A model generated the notes under the pieces. That model saw only the letters and a program-made list of their open reading frames with translations. It did not search any database and had not been told where the DNA came from. Below are positions 9,204 to 18,276 of a stretch of DNA of 64,000 nucleotides, one piece after another (the stretch's first letter is position 1; each line of letters starts with the position of its first letter). The stretch is from the NCBI GenBank assembly GCA_051861545.1, contig JBIMKP010000012.1, positions 44,447-108,446 of the forward strand, read 5' to 3'. This stretch comes from CAISCU01 sp051861545. GTDB lineage: Bacteria > Bacteroidota > Bacteroidia > UKL13-3. A program made the position numbers and the translations under genes.

Positions 9204-10991
9204 TTAATCCAATTTCAAAACAGCCATAAAAGCAGATTGTGGTATTTCAACCGAACCAACCTGTTTCATTCTTTTCTTACCTTCTTTTTGTTTTTCTAAT
9301 AATTTACGTTTACGACTGATATCACCACCATAACATTTAGCTGTTACATCTTTTCTTAGAGCTCTGATGGTTTCACGTGCGATTACTTTAGTTCCAATTG
9401 ATGCTTGAACTGGGATTTCGAATTGGTGACGGGGGATTAATTCTTTTAGTTTTTCACAAATTCTTTTGCCCCAATCATAAGCTCGGTCTCTATGAATAAC
9501 AGCAGATAACGCATCAACGGTATCTTTATTTAAAAGGATATCTAATTTTACTAAATCTCCTTCAATATATCCAATTGGATGGTAGTCGAACGAAGCGTAA
9601 CCTCTTGAAATACTTTTAAGCTTATCAAAGAAATCAAAAACTACTTCAGCTAAAGGCATATCAAACTTCATTTCAACACGATCTGTAGTAAGGTAATTTT
9701 GAGTCTTTAAAATACCTCTTTTTCCCATACATAATCCCATTATTGCACCTACATAATCTGTAGTTGTAATAATTTGAGCTGAAATAAAAGGTTCTTCGAT
9801 TCTATCAATAAAATTAGGTTCAGGTAATTCAAACGGATTGTTAACAATCAATTTTTCACCCTTATTCGTATAACAGTGATAACTTACGTTTGGCACGGTT
9901 GTGATTACCGTCATACCAAATTCTCTTTCTAATCTTTCTTGAATGATTTCCATGTGCAGCATTCCTAAAAATCCACAACGGAAACCAAATCCTAAAGCAG
10001 CAGAAGTTTCTGGTTCAAAAGTAAGAGATGCATCGTTTAGTTGAAGTTTGTACATACTTTCCCTCAACTCTTCAAAATCTTCTGTATCAACTGGGTAAAT
10101 ACCAGCAAATACCATTGGTTTTACATCTTCAAATCCTTTAATGATATCAGTGGTTGGAACCAATGCATTGGTAATTGTATCACCAACTTTTACTTCTCTT
10201 GCCTCTTTAATTCCTGAAATGATATAACCAACATCTCCTGCTTTTACTTCATCTCTTGGACTCATGTCCATTCTTAGAATTCCAACTTCATCGGCTAAAT
10301 ACTCTTTGCCTGTTGCAACAAATTTTACTTTGTCACCTTTTTTAATAACACCGTCATAAACTCTATAATAAGCAATAATGCCTCTGAAAGAATTATAAAC
10401 TGAATCAAAAATTAGGGCTTTAAAAGGTGCATTTATATTTCCTTTTGGAGATGGAATTCTCGAAACAATAGCTTCTAAAATTTCCATTACACCTGCACCT
10501 GTTTTACCTGATGCTTTTAAAATTGAATCTCTTTCACAGCCAATTAAATCAACAATTTGGTCACTAACTTCTTCCACCATAGAATGAGGAAGGTCGATTT
10601 TATTTAGAATTGGAATAATTTCTAAACCTTGGTCTATAGCTAAGTATAAATTACTAATTGTTTGAGCTTCAATTCCTTGAGATGAGTCTACAATTAATAA
10701 AGCTCCATCACAAGCAGCAATTGAACGTGATACTTCATACGAAAAATCGACGTGACCAGGGGTGTCAATTAAATTTAAAATATACTTTTTGCCATTTAAA
10801 AGATAGTCCATTTGGATGGCATGACTTTTAATAGTAATACCTCTTTCTCGCTCTAAATCCATGTTATCAAGCAATTGAGCTTGCATGTCACGTTTACTAA
10901 TTGTTTGAGTGTATTCTAATAATCTGTCCGCCAAGGTACTTTTACCGTGGTCAATATGGGCAATGATGCAAAAATTTCTAATATGGTCCAT
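9204..10991 (-). CDS. lepA: Translation elongation factor 4 (LepA)
   Basis: A 595-residue ribosomal GTPase. G1 is AHIDHGKST (about residues 11-19), G3 DTPGHVDF, G4 NKIDLP. The C-terminal domain specific to EF-4 is present and contains the conserved ISRKRKLLEKQKEGKKRMK segment. EF-4 acts on stalled or mistranslocated ribosomes and in initiation-stage quality control. Nothing unusual in length or motifs. It is separated from the upstream dioxygenase gene by a rho-independent terminator, so it has its own promoter in the 10992-11100 interval. Confidence 0.97.
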   Translation of the reverse strand: MDHIRNFCIIAHIDHGKSTLADRLLEYTQTISKRDMQAQLLDNMDLERERGITIKSHAIQMDYLLNGKKYILNLIDTPGHVDFSYEVSRSIAACDGALLIVDSSQGIEAQTISNLYLAIDQGLEIIPILNKIDLPHSMVEEVSDQIVDLIGCERDSILKASGKTGAGVMEILEAIVSRIPSPKGNINAPFKALIFDSVYNSFRGIIAYYRVYDGVIKKGDKVKFVATGKEYLADEVGILRMDMSPRDEVKAGDVGYIISGIKEAREVKVGDTITNALVPTTDIIKGFEDVKPMVFAGIYPVDTEDFEELRESMYKLQLNDASLTFEPETSAALGFGFRCGFLGMLHMEIIQERLEREFGMTVITTVPNVSYHCYTNKGEKLIVNNPFELPEPNFIDRIEEPFISAQIITTTDYVGAIMGLCMGKRGILKTQNYLTTDRVEMKFDMPLAEVVFDFFDKLKSISRGYASFDYHPIGYIEGDLVKLDILLNKDTVDALSAVIHRDRAYDWGKRICEKLKELIPRHQFEIPVQASIGTKVIARETIRALRKDVTAKCYGGDISRKRKLLEKQKEGKKRMKQVGSVEIPQSAFMAVLKLD

Positions 10992-11101
10992 TGCCGCGAA
11001 AATAGGTTTTTTGTTTCAATTAAGTGGTAGATAATTAACCACATTTAGGATTTGACAAAACAAATGGATTGTTCTCATTTTCAATAAATAATCGTATTTC
11101 A

Positions 11102-11136
11102 AAAAAAAAGCCTGATTGTTGTTTTCAATCAGGCTT
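11102..11136 (-). terminator. Rho-independent terminator of the 3-hydroxyanthranilate dioxygenase gene
   Basis: An 11-bp perfect stem (11108-11118 with 11126-11136) encloses a 7-base loop, and an A run at 11102-11109 becomes the U tract on the minus strand. It lies 5 bases past the dioxygenase stop codon and isolates that gene from lepA. Confidence 0.9.
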
Positions 11137-11140
11137 AAAA

Positions 11141-11671
11141 TTATTTAGTGAATCTAGGATCTGTTTCCATCACATGACCGCATTTTTTGCAGGTCCTTAA
11201 GTCTTCATTTGCATAATAATCCTTGAATCTCGGAAGAAAGTCATCTTCAATATTTGAGAGTTCAAAATAGGTTTCATGCAGTTTATTATTGCATTTGTCA
11301 CAAAACCATAATAAGCCATCTTTGTAGCCCTTACCTTTTCTAACTCTTTCTATTACTAAACCAATTGAACCTTCACTTCTTCCAGGTGAATGAGGAATTC
11401 CGGGAGGACATAAAAACATATCACCAGGTCCTAAAGGAATATCAACTGGTTTTCCGTCTTCTTGAATTCTAACATTTATATTGCCTTCTAATTGATAAAA
11501 TAATTCTTCTGTTTCATTGTAATGGTAGTCTTTACGAGCATTTGGTCCACCAACAATCATAACAATATAATCCGTACCTTCAGGATAAAGATTTTTATTA
11601 GCAACAGGCGGTTTTAGTAAATGGCGATTTTCATCAATCCATTTTTGTAGGTTAAAAGGTTTGCGAATCAT
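11141..11671 (-). CDS. 3-hydroxyanthranilate 3,4-dioxygenase
   Basis: A cupin-fold Fe(II) enzyme that opens the ring of 3-hydroxyanthranilate in the kynurenine route to quinolinate/NAD or in tryptophan degradation. At 176 residues it has the bacterial length. The catalytic metal ligands are visible as His50, Glu56 (HYNETEE) and His94 (GIPHSPGR). The second, rubredoxin-like iron site is intact: Cys124-x2-Cys127 and Cys161-x2-Cys164. No other kynurenine-pathway gene lies in the window, so the gene is separated from its pathway partners. It has its own terminator. Confidence 0.95.
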   Translation of the reverse strand: MIRKPFNLQKWIDENRHLLKPPVANKNLYPEGTDYIVMIVGGPNARKDYHYNETEELFYQLEGNINVRIQEDGKPVDIPLGPGDMFLCPPGIPHSPGRSEGSIGLVIERVRKGKGYKDGLLWFCDKCNNKLHETYFELSNIEDDFLPRFKDYYANEDLRTCKKCGHVMETDPRFTK

Positions 11672-11803
11672 CTCTTTATTTTTATAGCAAATTAATACTT
11701 CTTAAGTCTTTGTCAAATGTTTTAGGTTAAAAATTGAGAATTCTACTTTTCATTGATTGACTTTAAATCGATTATCAAAAAAATAATATTGAAATTAAAA
11801 GTG

Positions 11804-13720
11804 TTATCTACTAAACATGATTCCTTTTTCGATAAGCTTATACCTGATTTCTTCTAAAATTAATGGATCATCAATGGTTGAAGGAATTCCATATTCTTTG
11901 CCATCGGCCATTTGACGCATGACTTTGCGTAATATTTTACCACTTCTAGTTTTAGGTAATCGTTTAACCTGCATTGCTGTTTTAAAGAAAGATATAGCAC
12001 CAATTTTGTCTCGAACTAAATTACATAATTCATGCTCAAGTTCAGACTCTAAATTATCAAATCCATCTTTTAATACAACCATTCCAATTGGTCTTTGGCC
12101 TCTTAGTTCATCAGCAATTCCAATTACTGCGCATTCTGCAACAGCATGATGTGAGGCAAGAATTTCTTCCATTTCTCCAGTGCTTAATCTATGACCACTT
12201 ACATTAATAACATCGTCAATTCTTCCCATAATAAAGAAGTAATTGTCATTGTCTTTTAGTCCTCCATCACCAGATATATAATATCCATCAAACGTTTTTA
12301 AATAGGTCGATTTATAACCTTCATCATTGTTCCATAGAGTAGGTAAACAACCAGGAGGTAGTGGTAGTTTAATGGCTACAAGTCCTTCTTTACCAGCATC
12401 CAAAATGCTTCCATCTTCACCTAAAATATCAATCTGAAAACCACAAACTGGTTTTCCTGCACTTCCAGATTTTGGTTGGTCATTATCAATACCAGTCATG
12501 ATTGCTAGCATAGGCCAGCCACTTTCTGTTTGCCACCAATGGTCGATAACTGGTTTTTGTAGCAAATTTTTTATCCAATCAAAAGTTGATGGATCACATC
12601 TTTCACCTGCCAAAAATAACTGACGTAAATTGCTCAAATTGTATTTGTTAAACAATTTTCCATCTGCATCTTCCTTTTTTATAGCTCTAATTGCTGTTGG
12701 TGCAGTAAACATTACATTCACATGATGGGTTTCTGCAACTCTCCAAAATGCAGCAGCATCTGGTGTTTTAATTGGTTTTCCTTCGTATAAAAGTGTGGTA
12801 CAACCATGAATTAAAGGACCATAAACTATATAGCTATGTCCTACCACCCATCCAACATCACTAGCTGCCCAAAAAACTTCACCAGGTTGGATATTGTAAA
12901 TATGTTCCATGCTGAATTTCATCGCTACAGCATGTCCACCATTATCCCTAACTATACCTTTTGGTTTTCCTGTTGTACCTGATGTGTATAAAACATATAG
13001 TGGATCAGTTCCAAGAACCGGAACACAATCTACAGCTTGAGAATCGAAAATTAAAGTTTCAAAATCTATATCATAACCAGGTTTCATTTCGGGTAAAGCA
13101 ACTCCCATAATAGCATGCCTTTGGTAAATTAAGCAATGTTCTGGTTTATGAATTGCTTCTTCTAAGGCTTGATCTAACAAGGGTTTATAAGGAAGTACTT
13201 TATCGAATTCTATTCCATAAGATGCACTGATTACAAGTTTTGGTTTTGCATCATCAATTCGTATTGCTAGTTCATGTGGAGCAAATCCGCCAAAAACAAC
13301 GGAATGAATTGCACCAATTCTAGCACATGCCAACATAGCCATCACAGCTTGTGGTATCATGGGCATATAAATTACAACAGTATCTCCTTTTTTTACACCA
13401 AGTGATTGCATTCCACCTGCAAGTTTTGCAACAGTGTTTCTTAAATCTTTATAAGAATATTGTTTAATTGTTTTAGTTACTGGCGAATCATAAATCAAAG
13501 CTGTTTGGTTACCTCTTCCTTTTTGAATATGATCGTCTAATGCCAAGTAACAAGTATTCATGCTTCCATCAGCAAACCATCTGTATAAATCATTTTCATC
13601 TTTATGTAAAGTGTTTGATGGAAATTTAAACCAATGTAGTTTATTGGCTTGTCGGTTCCAGAAATGAATTGGGTGATGAATACTTTCTTCATACATCGAT
13701 TGGTAGTTCTTGATTTCCAT
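11804..13720 (-). CDS. prpE: Propionyl-CoA (or acetyl-CoA) synthetase
   Basis: A 638-residue AMP-forming acyl-CoA synthetase with the N-terminal extension of acetyl/propionyl-CoA synthetases (NPIHFWNRQA-like, here HPIHFWNRQANKLHW). Key motifs are YTSGTTGKPKG (phosphate loop), WWQTESGW (adenine/acyl pocket), YISGDGG and the C-terminal PKTRSGKILRK containing the acetylatable catalytic Lys. The pattern ELAIRIDDAKPKLVISASYGIE is closer to PrpE/ACSS3 enzymes than to Acs, so propionate is the favoured substrate, but acetate cannot be excluded. It is divergent from the YkgJ gene and monocistronic. Confidence 0.85.
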   Translation of the reverse strand: MEIKNYQSMYEESIHHPIHFWNRQANKLHWFKFPSNTLHKDENDLYRWFADGSMNTCYLALDDHIQKGRGNQTALIYDSPVTKTIKQYSYKDLRNTVAKLAGGMQSLGVKKGDTVVIYMPMIPQAVMAMLACARIGAIHSVVFGGFAPHELAIRIDDAKPKLVISASYGIEFDKVLPYKPLLDQALEEAIHKPEHCLIYQRHAIMGVALPEMKPGYDIDFETLIFDSQAVDCVPVLGTDPLYVLYTSGTTGKPKGIVRDNGGHAVAMKFSMEHIYNIQPGEVFWAASDVGWVVGHSYIVYGPLIHGCTTLLYEGKPIKTPDAAAFWRVAETHHVNVMFTAPTAIRAIKKEDADGKLFNKYNLSNLRQLFLAGERCDPSTFDWIKNLLQKPVIDHWWQTESGWPMLAIMTGIDNDQPKSGSAGKPVCGFQIDILGEDGSILDAGKEGLVAIKLPLPPGCLPTLWNNDEGYKSTYLKTFDGYYISGDGGLKDNDNYFFIMGRIDDVINVSGHRLSTGEMEEILASHHAVAECAVIGIADELRGQRPIGMVVLKDGFDNLESELEHELCNLVRDKIGAISFFKTAMQVKRLPKTRSGKILRKVMRQMADGKEYGIPSTIDDPLILEEIRYKLIEKGIMFSR

Positions 13721-13848
13721 TGCTTGAAATTTTATGAAAAGTTCGTACTTCTTAAAACAGCATGCAGATAATTGTTGCTAATTATGTATATTTTTGGGCT
13801 GATTTTTGTCAGCTACTTTTAAATATTTGATTTAAGTCAATTTTAGCT

Positions 13849-14361
13849 ATGAGTAAAGCCAATAATTATATTAGTCCAACAGAAATTTTTGAAGCTGCAA
13901 GAAGTAAACAAACTGAAAATATTTTCTTTAAAAAGGAATTGAAAAAGTATAGTTCAGAAGCAATAGATGAAAAGGTTCAGGTTTTGAAGGAACATTTTTA
14001 CAAAGCTATTGATTGTACAAAATGTGCTAATTGTTGTAAACATTTGGAACCTGGAGTAGAAGATAACGAGCTGGAAGTATTGGCAGATAAAAAAGGAATT
14101 GATGTTATTGAATTCAGAAGGACTTACGTTGAATTTGATGGCGATGCATTATTTTTAAAAACAAAACCTTGTATGTTTTTGACTGAAAATAAATGTTCGA
14201 TTTATGAAGCAAGACCAATGGCTTGTGCATTGTATCCTCATTTAGAACAGAATCATTTTAAGTACAAAAGAAATGTTTGGTCTAATTATGCAATTTGTCC
14301 TATAGTTTTTGAAGTTATAGAAGCATTAAAAGTAGAGTTAAAATTTGAATATAATAGTTAG
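13849..14361 (+). CDS. YkgJ-family cysteine cluster protein
   Basis: A 170-residue protein with the YkgJ/CxxCxxCC pattern. IDCTKCANCCKHLEPG (about residues 57-72), then KPCMFLTENKCSIYEARPMACALYP and a late ICP. The clustered cysteines are thought to bind Zn or an Fe-S cluster; the role of the family is unsettled. A second member lies at 42698-43189 and shares the DCxKCANCC core. It ends immediately before the repeat/hairpin element at 14363-14441, which may terminate it. Confidence 0.85.
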   Translation: MSKANNYISPTEIFEAARSKQTENIFFKKELKKYSSEAIDEKVQVLKEHFYKAIDCTKCANCCKHLEPGVEDNELEVLADKKGIDVIEFRRTYVEFDGDALFLKTKPCMFLTENKCSIYEARPMACALYPHLEQNHFKYKRNVWSNYAICPIVFEVIEALKVELKFEYNS

Positions 14362-14362
14362 T

Positions 14363-14441
14363 AACTGACGGAATTTGATTAAAATGCGTCAATGAACTGA
14401 CGGAATTTGATTAAATTCCGTCAGTTCATTGACGGAATTTT
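14363..14441. repeat. Direct and inverted repeats forming a strong hairpin
   Basis: A 21-base perfect direct repeat occurs at 14363-14383 and 14395-14415. The second copy is the left half of a perfect 16-bp hairpin (14393-14408 with 14413-14428, 4-base loop), extended imperfectly outward to about 14383 and 14441. The core GACGGAATTT appears at 14367, 14399 and 14431, and inverted at 14413-14422. It could terminate the YkgJ transcript, although no clean T run follows at once, or be a small dispersed repeat. No open reading frame is present. Confidence 0.85.
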
Positions 14442-14450
14442 AGATTTTTC

Positions 14451-14481
14451 TTGAGAAATTTATTTAGTTTTGGTATTTTTG
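14451..14481 (+). promoter_or_regulatory. Bacteroidota-type promoter of the AAA ATPase gene
   Basis: TTG at 14451-14453, a 20-base spacer, and a perfect TAnnTTTG box at 14474-14481. The expected start of transcription is about 14488, leaving roughly 12 bases of leader before the ATG at 14500. It lies just downstream of the repeat element. Confidence 0.65.
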
Positions 14482-14499
14482 ATTTGAAATATTAATCAT

Positions 14500-15645
14500 A
14501 TGAGTTTTATTCCAAGAGAAATAGAAAGCAGAATTAGTAGGTTTTTTTTACCTAATAAAGTACTCGTAATTTTGGGTGCAAGAAGAATTGGTAAAACTAT
14601 GTTTTTGCGTGAGTTTGTAAAAGATTTGGATACTAGTATTCTTCAACTAAACGGAGAAGATTTGTCTACTCATGATATTCTAAAAAATAGAAGTGTTGAG
14701 AATTACAAAAGGCTTTTAGGAAAGAACAAAGTATTAATTATTGATGAAGCCCAGAAAATTCCAGACATTGGTGATGTTTTGAAATTAATGGTTGATGAGA
14801 TTTCTGATATAAGAATTGTTGCAACTGGATCATCAATGTTTGATTTAAATAATCAATTAGGAGAGCCATTAACTGGTAGAAAATTTACCTTTCAAATGTT
14901 TCCTTTTGCTCAAATGGAATATGCTCAAATTGAAAATCCTATTCAAACATATTCAAATTTGGAAGAACGGTTAATTTATGGTTCTTATCCTGAATTACTG
15001 CATTATGTTAGCTTTGATGAAAAGTCTGCTTATTTAAAGGAGTTATTACAATCATATTTATTGAAGGATATACTTGAATTGGATGGATTGCGTAATTCAT
15101 CTAAAATGTTTGACTTACTTAGATTAATAGCATTTCAAATAGGGAAGGAGGTTTCTCTTGAAGAATTAGGTAGGCAATTATCAATGAGTAAAAATACAGT
15201 TGAAAGGTATTTGGATTTATTGAGTAAAGTATTTGTGATTTTTAAGGTTTCAGGATTTAGTAAAAATCTAAGGAAAGAAGTATCTAAAAGTAGTAAATGG
15301 TATTTTGTTGATAATGGGATTCGAAATGCGATTATCGCAAATTTTAATCCATTAAATATTCGAAATGATGTTGGTGATTTATGGGAGAATTATGTGATAT
15401 CAGAAAGAATAAAGTTCCAAAATTATACTGGAATTAGTTCGAATAATTATTTCTGGAGAACTTACCAGCAGCAAGAAATTGATTGGGTAGAAGAACGCAA
15501 TGGTTCTTTATTTGCTTATGAAATGAAGTGGAAGCAAACTAATAAAATTAAGGCACCAAGTGCATGGCGAGAATCTTATACCGAAAGTGAATTTCAGGTA
15601 ATCCATCCTGGTAATTATTTAGATTGGATTTTACCTAACTCATAA
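14500..15645 (+). CDS. AAA_14 / DUF4143 family ATPase
   Basis: A 381-residue protein of the common ATP-binding family that pairs an AAA_14 P-loop domain with a C-terminal DUF4143 domain. Walker A is GARRIGKT at residues 26-33, Walker B is LIIDEAQ with the acidic pair at 82-83, and VATGSSMFDL is the sensor-like strand. A helix-turn-helix-like stretch (VSLEELGRQLSMSKNTVERYLDLL) lies at about residues 210-233, and EIDWVEERNGSLFAYEMKW near the C terminus resembles the acidic/Lys core of PD-(D/E)xK nucleases. The biological role of the family is not established. It has its own promoter and a strong terminator, so it stands alone. Confidence 0.88.
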   Translation: MSFIPREIESRISRFFLPNKVLVILGARRIGKTMFLREFVKDLDTSILQLNGEDLSTHDILKNRSVENYKRLLGKNKVLIIDEAQKIPDIGDVLKLMVDEISDIRIVATGSSMFDLNNQLGEPLTGRKFTFQMFPFAQMEYAQIENPIQTYSNLEERLIYGSYPELLHYVSFDEKSAYLKELLQSYLLKDILELDGLRNSSKMFDLLRLIAFQIGKEVSLEELGRQLSMSKNTVERYLDLLSKVFVIFKVSGFSKNLRKEVSKSSKWYFVDNGIRNAIIANFNPLNIRNDVGDLWENYVISERIKFQNYTGISSNNYFWRTYQQQEIDWVEERNGSLFAYEMKWKQTNKIKAPSAWRESYTESEFQVIHPGNYLDWILPNS

Positions 15646-15684
15646 AAAAAGAGGCTTGATTTTTTAGTTCAAGCCTCTTTTTTT
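15644..15684. terminator. Bidirectional terminator between convergent genes
   Basis: A 9-bp GC-containing stem (15651-15659 with 15669-15677) is flanked by seven A (15644-15650) and seven T (15678-15684), so it works on both strands for the ATPase gene and the S9 peptidase gene. Confidence 0.92.
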
Positions 15685-15694
15685 ATACAAGATC

Positions 15695-17809
15695 TTATTG
15701 TTTTTTTTGTGGAATATCTTTAAGCCATTGGTCTAACCATTCAAAAAACACTCTTTGCCATAAAATGCTATTTTGTGGTTTTGTTACCCAATGGTTTTCA
15801 TCTGGAAAGTATAAGAATTTACTTGGAACACCCATTGTTTGAGCTGCTGTAAATGCTTCCATTCCTTGAGTAATAGGAACTCTAAAATCTTTTTCATTAT
15901 GAATTACTAAAATTGGAGTATTCCAGTTTTGTACAAACTTATGAGGTGATGAATCGAAATTATTTGGATGTGCTTGACTCCAATAAGGACCAATATTATC
16001 ATTCTGGGCGAAGAACATTTCTTCTGTTGAACCATACCAACTTTCCATGTTAAACATACCACAATGTGCTATAAAAGCTTTGAATTTCCTTTCATGGTGA
16101 CCAGCTAGCCAATAAACACTAAAGCCACCAAAACTAGCTCCAACAGCACCTAATCTATCTTTATTAACAAATGGTTCTGCCGATACCGCATCAATTGCAC
16201 TTAAATAGTCTTTCATACATTGGCCACCATAATCACCCTGAATAGCGTCATTCCACTCAGAACCAAAACCAGGCAAACCTCTTCTATTAGGAGCAACAAC
16301 TATATAACCATTTGCTGCCATTAATTGAAAATTCCATCTGTAACTAAATCCATGTGAAACCGGGCTTTGTGGTCCTCCTTGGCAATACAATAAAGTTGGG
16401 TACTTTTTTGTGGCATCAAAATCTGGTGGATAAATAACCCATGTTAATATTTGTTTCCCATCAGTAGCTTTTATCCATCTTTTTTCAACCCGACCCATTT
16501 GGGTGTTTTTTAAAATTTCGGTGTTTACAAAGCTGATTTGTTTTTCTTTTCCAGTTGTCAAATCTATAGAAAATACTTCAGTTGGAAAGTCGATTCTAGT
16601 TCTGCTTGAAATCAATATTCCTTTCTTTAAATTCATACCAAAAGAAAAACTTGTAAAGTCTTGTTCTCCTTTTGTAAGTTGAACAATATTATTTATGTTT
16701 TTAGATTTTGGGTCGTAAATGAAGAAGTTTTTTGTTGCTTCTTTAACGGCAACAAATATTACTTTGGAATTATCCATCCATTGAAATTCTTCAATAGTAA
16801 AATCAAAATTTGAAGTAAGATTTTCAACAGGTTCTACTGCTGCTTTAATTCCTGATTTTTCATTAGTATTAATTGGTTTTAAATGGAATATTTTTAGGTT
16901 GTTTTTGTCACTTTCATAACCCGGTTTTTTCATGCTTAACCAAGCAAGTTTACTACCATCAGGAGAAAATTGTGGTGCTCTATCGTAGCCTGTATTTCTA
17001 AATGACGCATTGAATGTGCTTTTGTCTTTTAGATTATAAACATAAATATCGCTGTTTGTAGAATAGGCTGCTTGAGTGCCAATTTCCTTTTTACACGAAT
17101 AGGCTAACATCGAACCATCCTTACTCCATGCATAATCATCATCACCGCCATGTGGTTGTAAAGGACAATCATATTTTTCACCAGCCATTATATCAATTGG
17201 ATTACCTTTTATTTTACCATTTTCTAAATCAGCAATAAATAGGTGGCTATATTTAAAATCATGCCATGAATCCCAATGGCGATATAAAAGTCCATCTATA
17301 ATCCTTGCATTAGTTTTATCTAAGTCTGGATAAATTTCTTTCACTTCCAAATCAAGTTTTACATCAGCAGTATAAGCTAGTTTTTTACCATCAGGTGAAT
17401 ATTGATAGCCATTAATTCCATCTTGAATAAACGTAATTTGAATTGCTTCACTACCATCTAAATTCATTTCAAAAAGCTGTGTTCCTGATTCTGTATTGGA
17501 TAGAAATAGTATTTTTTTACCATCTGGTCTCCATCTTGCAGATGATGCATTTTGTTTAGAATTACTAATTGGTTTTAACTGTTCTCCATTATTTGTGCAG
17601 CTATAAATAATATTTGTACTTTTATTACTTTTTACATCATAAGTTCTAACTCCATAAATTACCATTTTGCCATCAGGAGATAATTGTGGTTCTGAAACTC
17701 TATTTAACTTCCAAAGTTTCTCTATACTTAGTTTTTCCTGTTCTTGTGAAATTGCCATAAATGGTAGGAGGGTAATTAAATAAATGAAGATTCTCATTTT
17801 ATTCATCAT
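15695..17809 (-). CDS. Exported S9 family prolyl oligopeptidase / acylaminoacyl-peptidase
   Basis: A 704-residue serine peptidase with a signal peptide ending near AISQ, so probably periplasmic. The N-terminal part is a WD40-like/TolB beta-propeller with repeated SPDGKxxxY motifs (PQLSPDGKMVIY, WRPDGKKILFLS, YSPDGKKLAYT, FSPDGSKLAWLS). The C-terminal alpha/beta hydrolase has the nucleophile in GASFGGFS, the Asp in NEKDFRVP and the His in DENHWV. It cleaves short peptides. The start uses the first of two adjacent ATG codons. It follows the thioesterase gene by 11 bases and may be in one operon with it. Confidence 0.93.
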   Translation of the reverse strand: MMNKMRIFIYLITLLPFMAISQEQEKLSIEKLWKLNRVSEPQLSPDGKMVIYGVRTYDVKSNKSTNIIYSCTNNGEQLKPISNSKQNASSARWRPDGKKILFLSNTESGTQLFEMNLDGSEAIQITFIQDGINGYQYSPDGKKLAYTADVKLDLEVKEIYPDLDKTNARIIDGLLYRHWDSWHDFKYSHLFIADLENGKIKGNPIDIMAGEKYDCPLQPHGGDDDYAWSKDGSMLAYSCKKEIGTQAAYSTNSDIYVYNLKDKSTFNASFRNTGYDRAPQFSPDGSKLAWLSMKKPGYESDKNNLKIFHLKPINTNEKSGIKAAVEPVENLTSNFDFTIEEFQWMDNSKVIFVAVKEATKNFFIYDPKSKNINNIVQLTKGEQDFTSFSFGMNLKKGILISSRTRIDFPTEVFSIDLTTGKEKQISFVNTEILKNTQMGRVEKRWIKATDGKQILTWVIYPPDFDATKKYPTLLYCQGGPQSPVSHGFSYRWNFQLMAANGYIVVAPNRRGLPGFGSEWNDAIQGDYGGQCMKDYLSAIDAVSAEPFVNKDRLGAVGASFGGFSVYWLAGHHERKFKAFIAHCGMFNMESWYGSTEEMFFAQNDNIGPYWSQAHPNNFDSSPHKFVQNWNTPILVIHNEKDFRVPITQGMEAFTAAQTMGVPSKFLYFPDENHWVTKPQNSILWQRVFFEWLDQWLKDIPQKKQ

Positions 17810-17820
17810 ATGGTTTTGGT

Positions 17821-18276
17821 TTAGTTTTGATATGCGGTTTTGCCAGTTCTAACTAAATTAGAGCTTGCTTTAACCAATAGTTTTTTCCTTTTATATATCA
17901 AGGCTTCTGCATTCATTATTGCAATACCTTTTCTAATAACTTTTGATTCAACTACAATTGTATCACCTGGTAAAGCAAATGATAGGTAGTCGATTGTTAA
18001 ATTTACTGTGCTATATTGTTCTTTTAGTCCAAGACTATAAACAGTGGTTCCAATTATATCATCAATAATTGCAGCAGCCATACCACCATGAAATGTTCCA
18101 AATGGGTTAAGCCATTCTTCTTTTACAATAAATGATACTTTTAAATGACCTTCTTCAGCAAATTCTAATTTGCCATTTAACCATTTACTTACAGGAGACA
18201 ATGCTTTTTCTTCACCATAATAGCCAATACATTCTTTTAGATAAACTAAGTGGCTATTTTCATTTTTTTCTATCAT
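17821..18276 (-). CDS. PaaI-type hotdog thioesterase
   Basis: A 151-residue hotdog-fold protein of the 4HBT/PaaI type. NPFGTFHGGMAAAIIDDIIGTTVYSL carries the HGG motif and catalytic Asp-containing helix, and TVNLTIDYLSFALPGD is the typical following strand pair. It hydrolyses an acyl-CoA thioester, substrate unknown. Its ATG overlaps the stop of the small secreted protein gene upstream (ATGA-type 4-base overlap), and it is 11 bases from the S9 peptidase gene, so the three are likely co-transcribed. Confidence 0.87.
   Translation of the reverse strand: MIEKNENSHLVYLKECIGYYGEEKALSPVSKWLNGKLEFAEEGHLKVSFIVKEEWLNPFGTFHGGMAAAIIDDIIGTTVYSLGLKEQYSTVNLTIDYLSFALPGDTIVVESKVIRKGIAIMNAEALIYKRKKLLVKASSNLVRTGKTAYQN

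Noticed and set aside
13789..13796. TATTTTTG box upstream of the first YkgJ gene
   Set aside because: No TTG at 19-21 bases upstream; such boxes are frequent by chance in AT-rich DNA.
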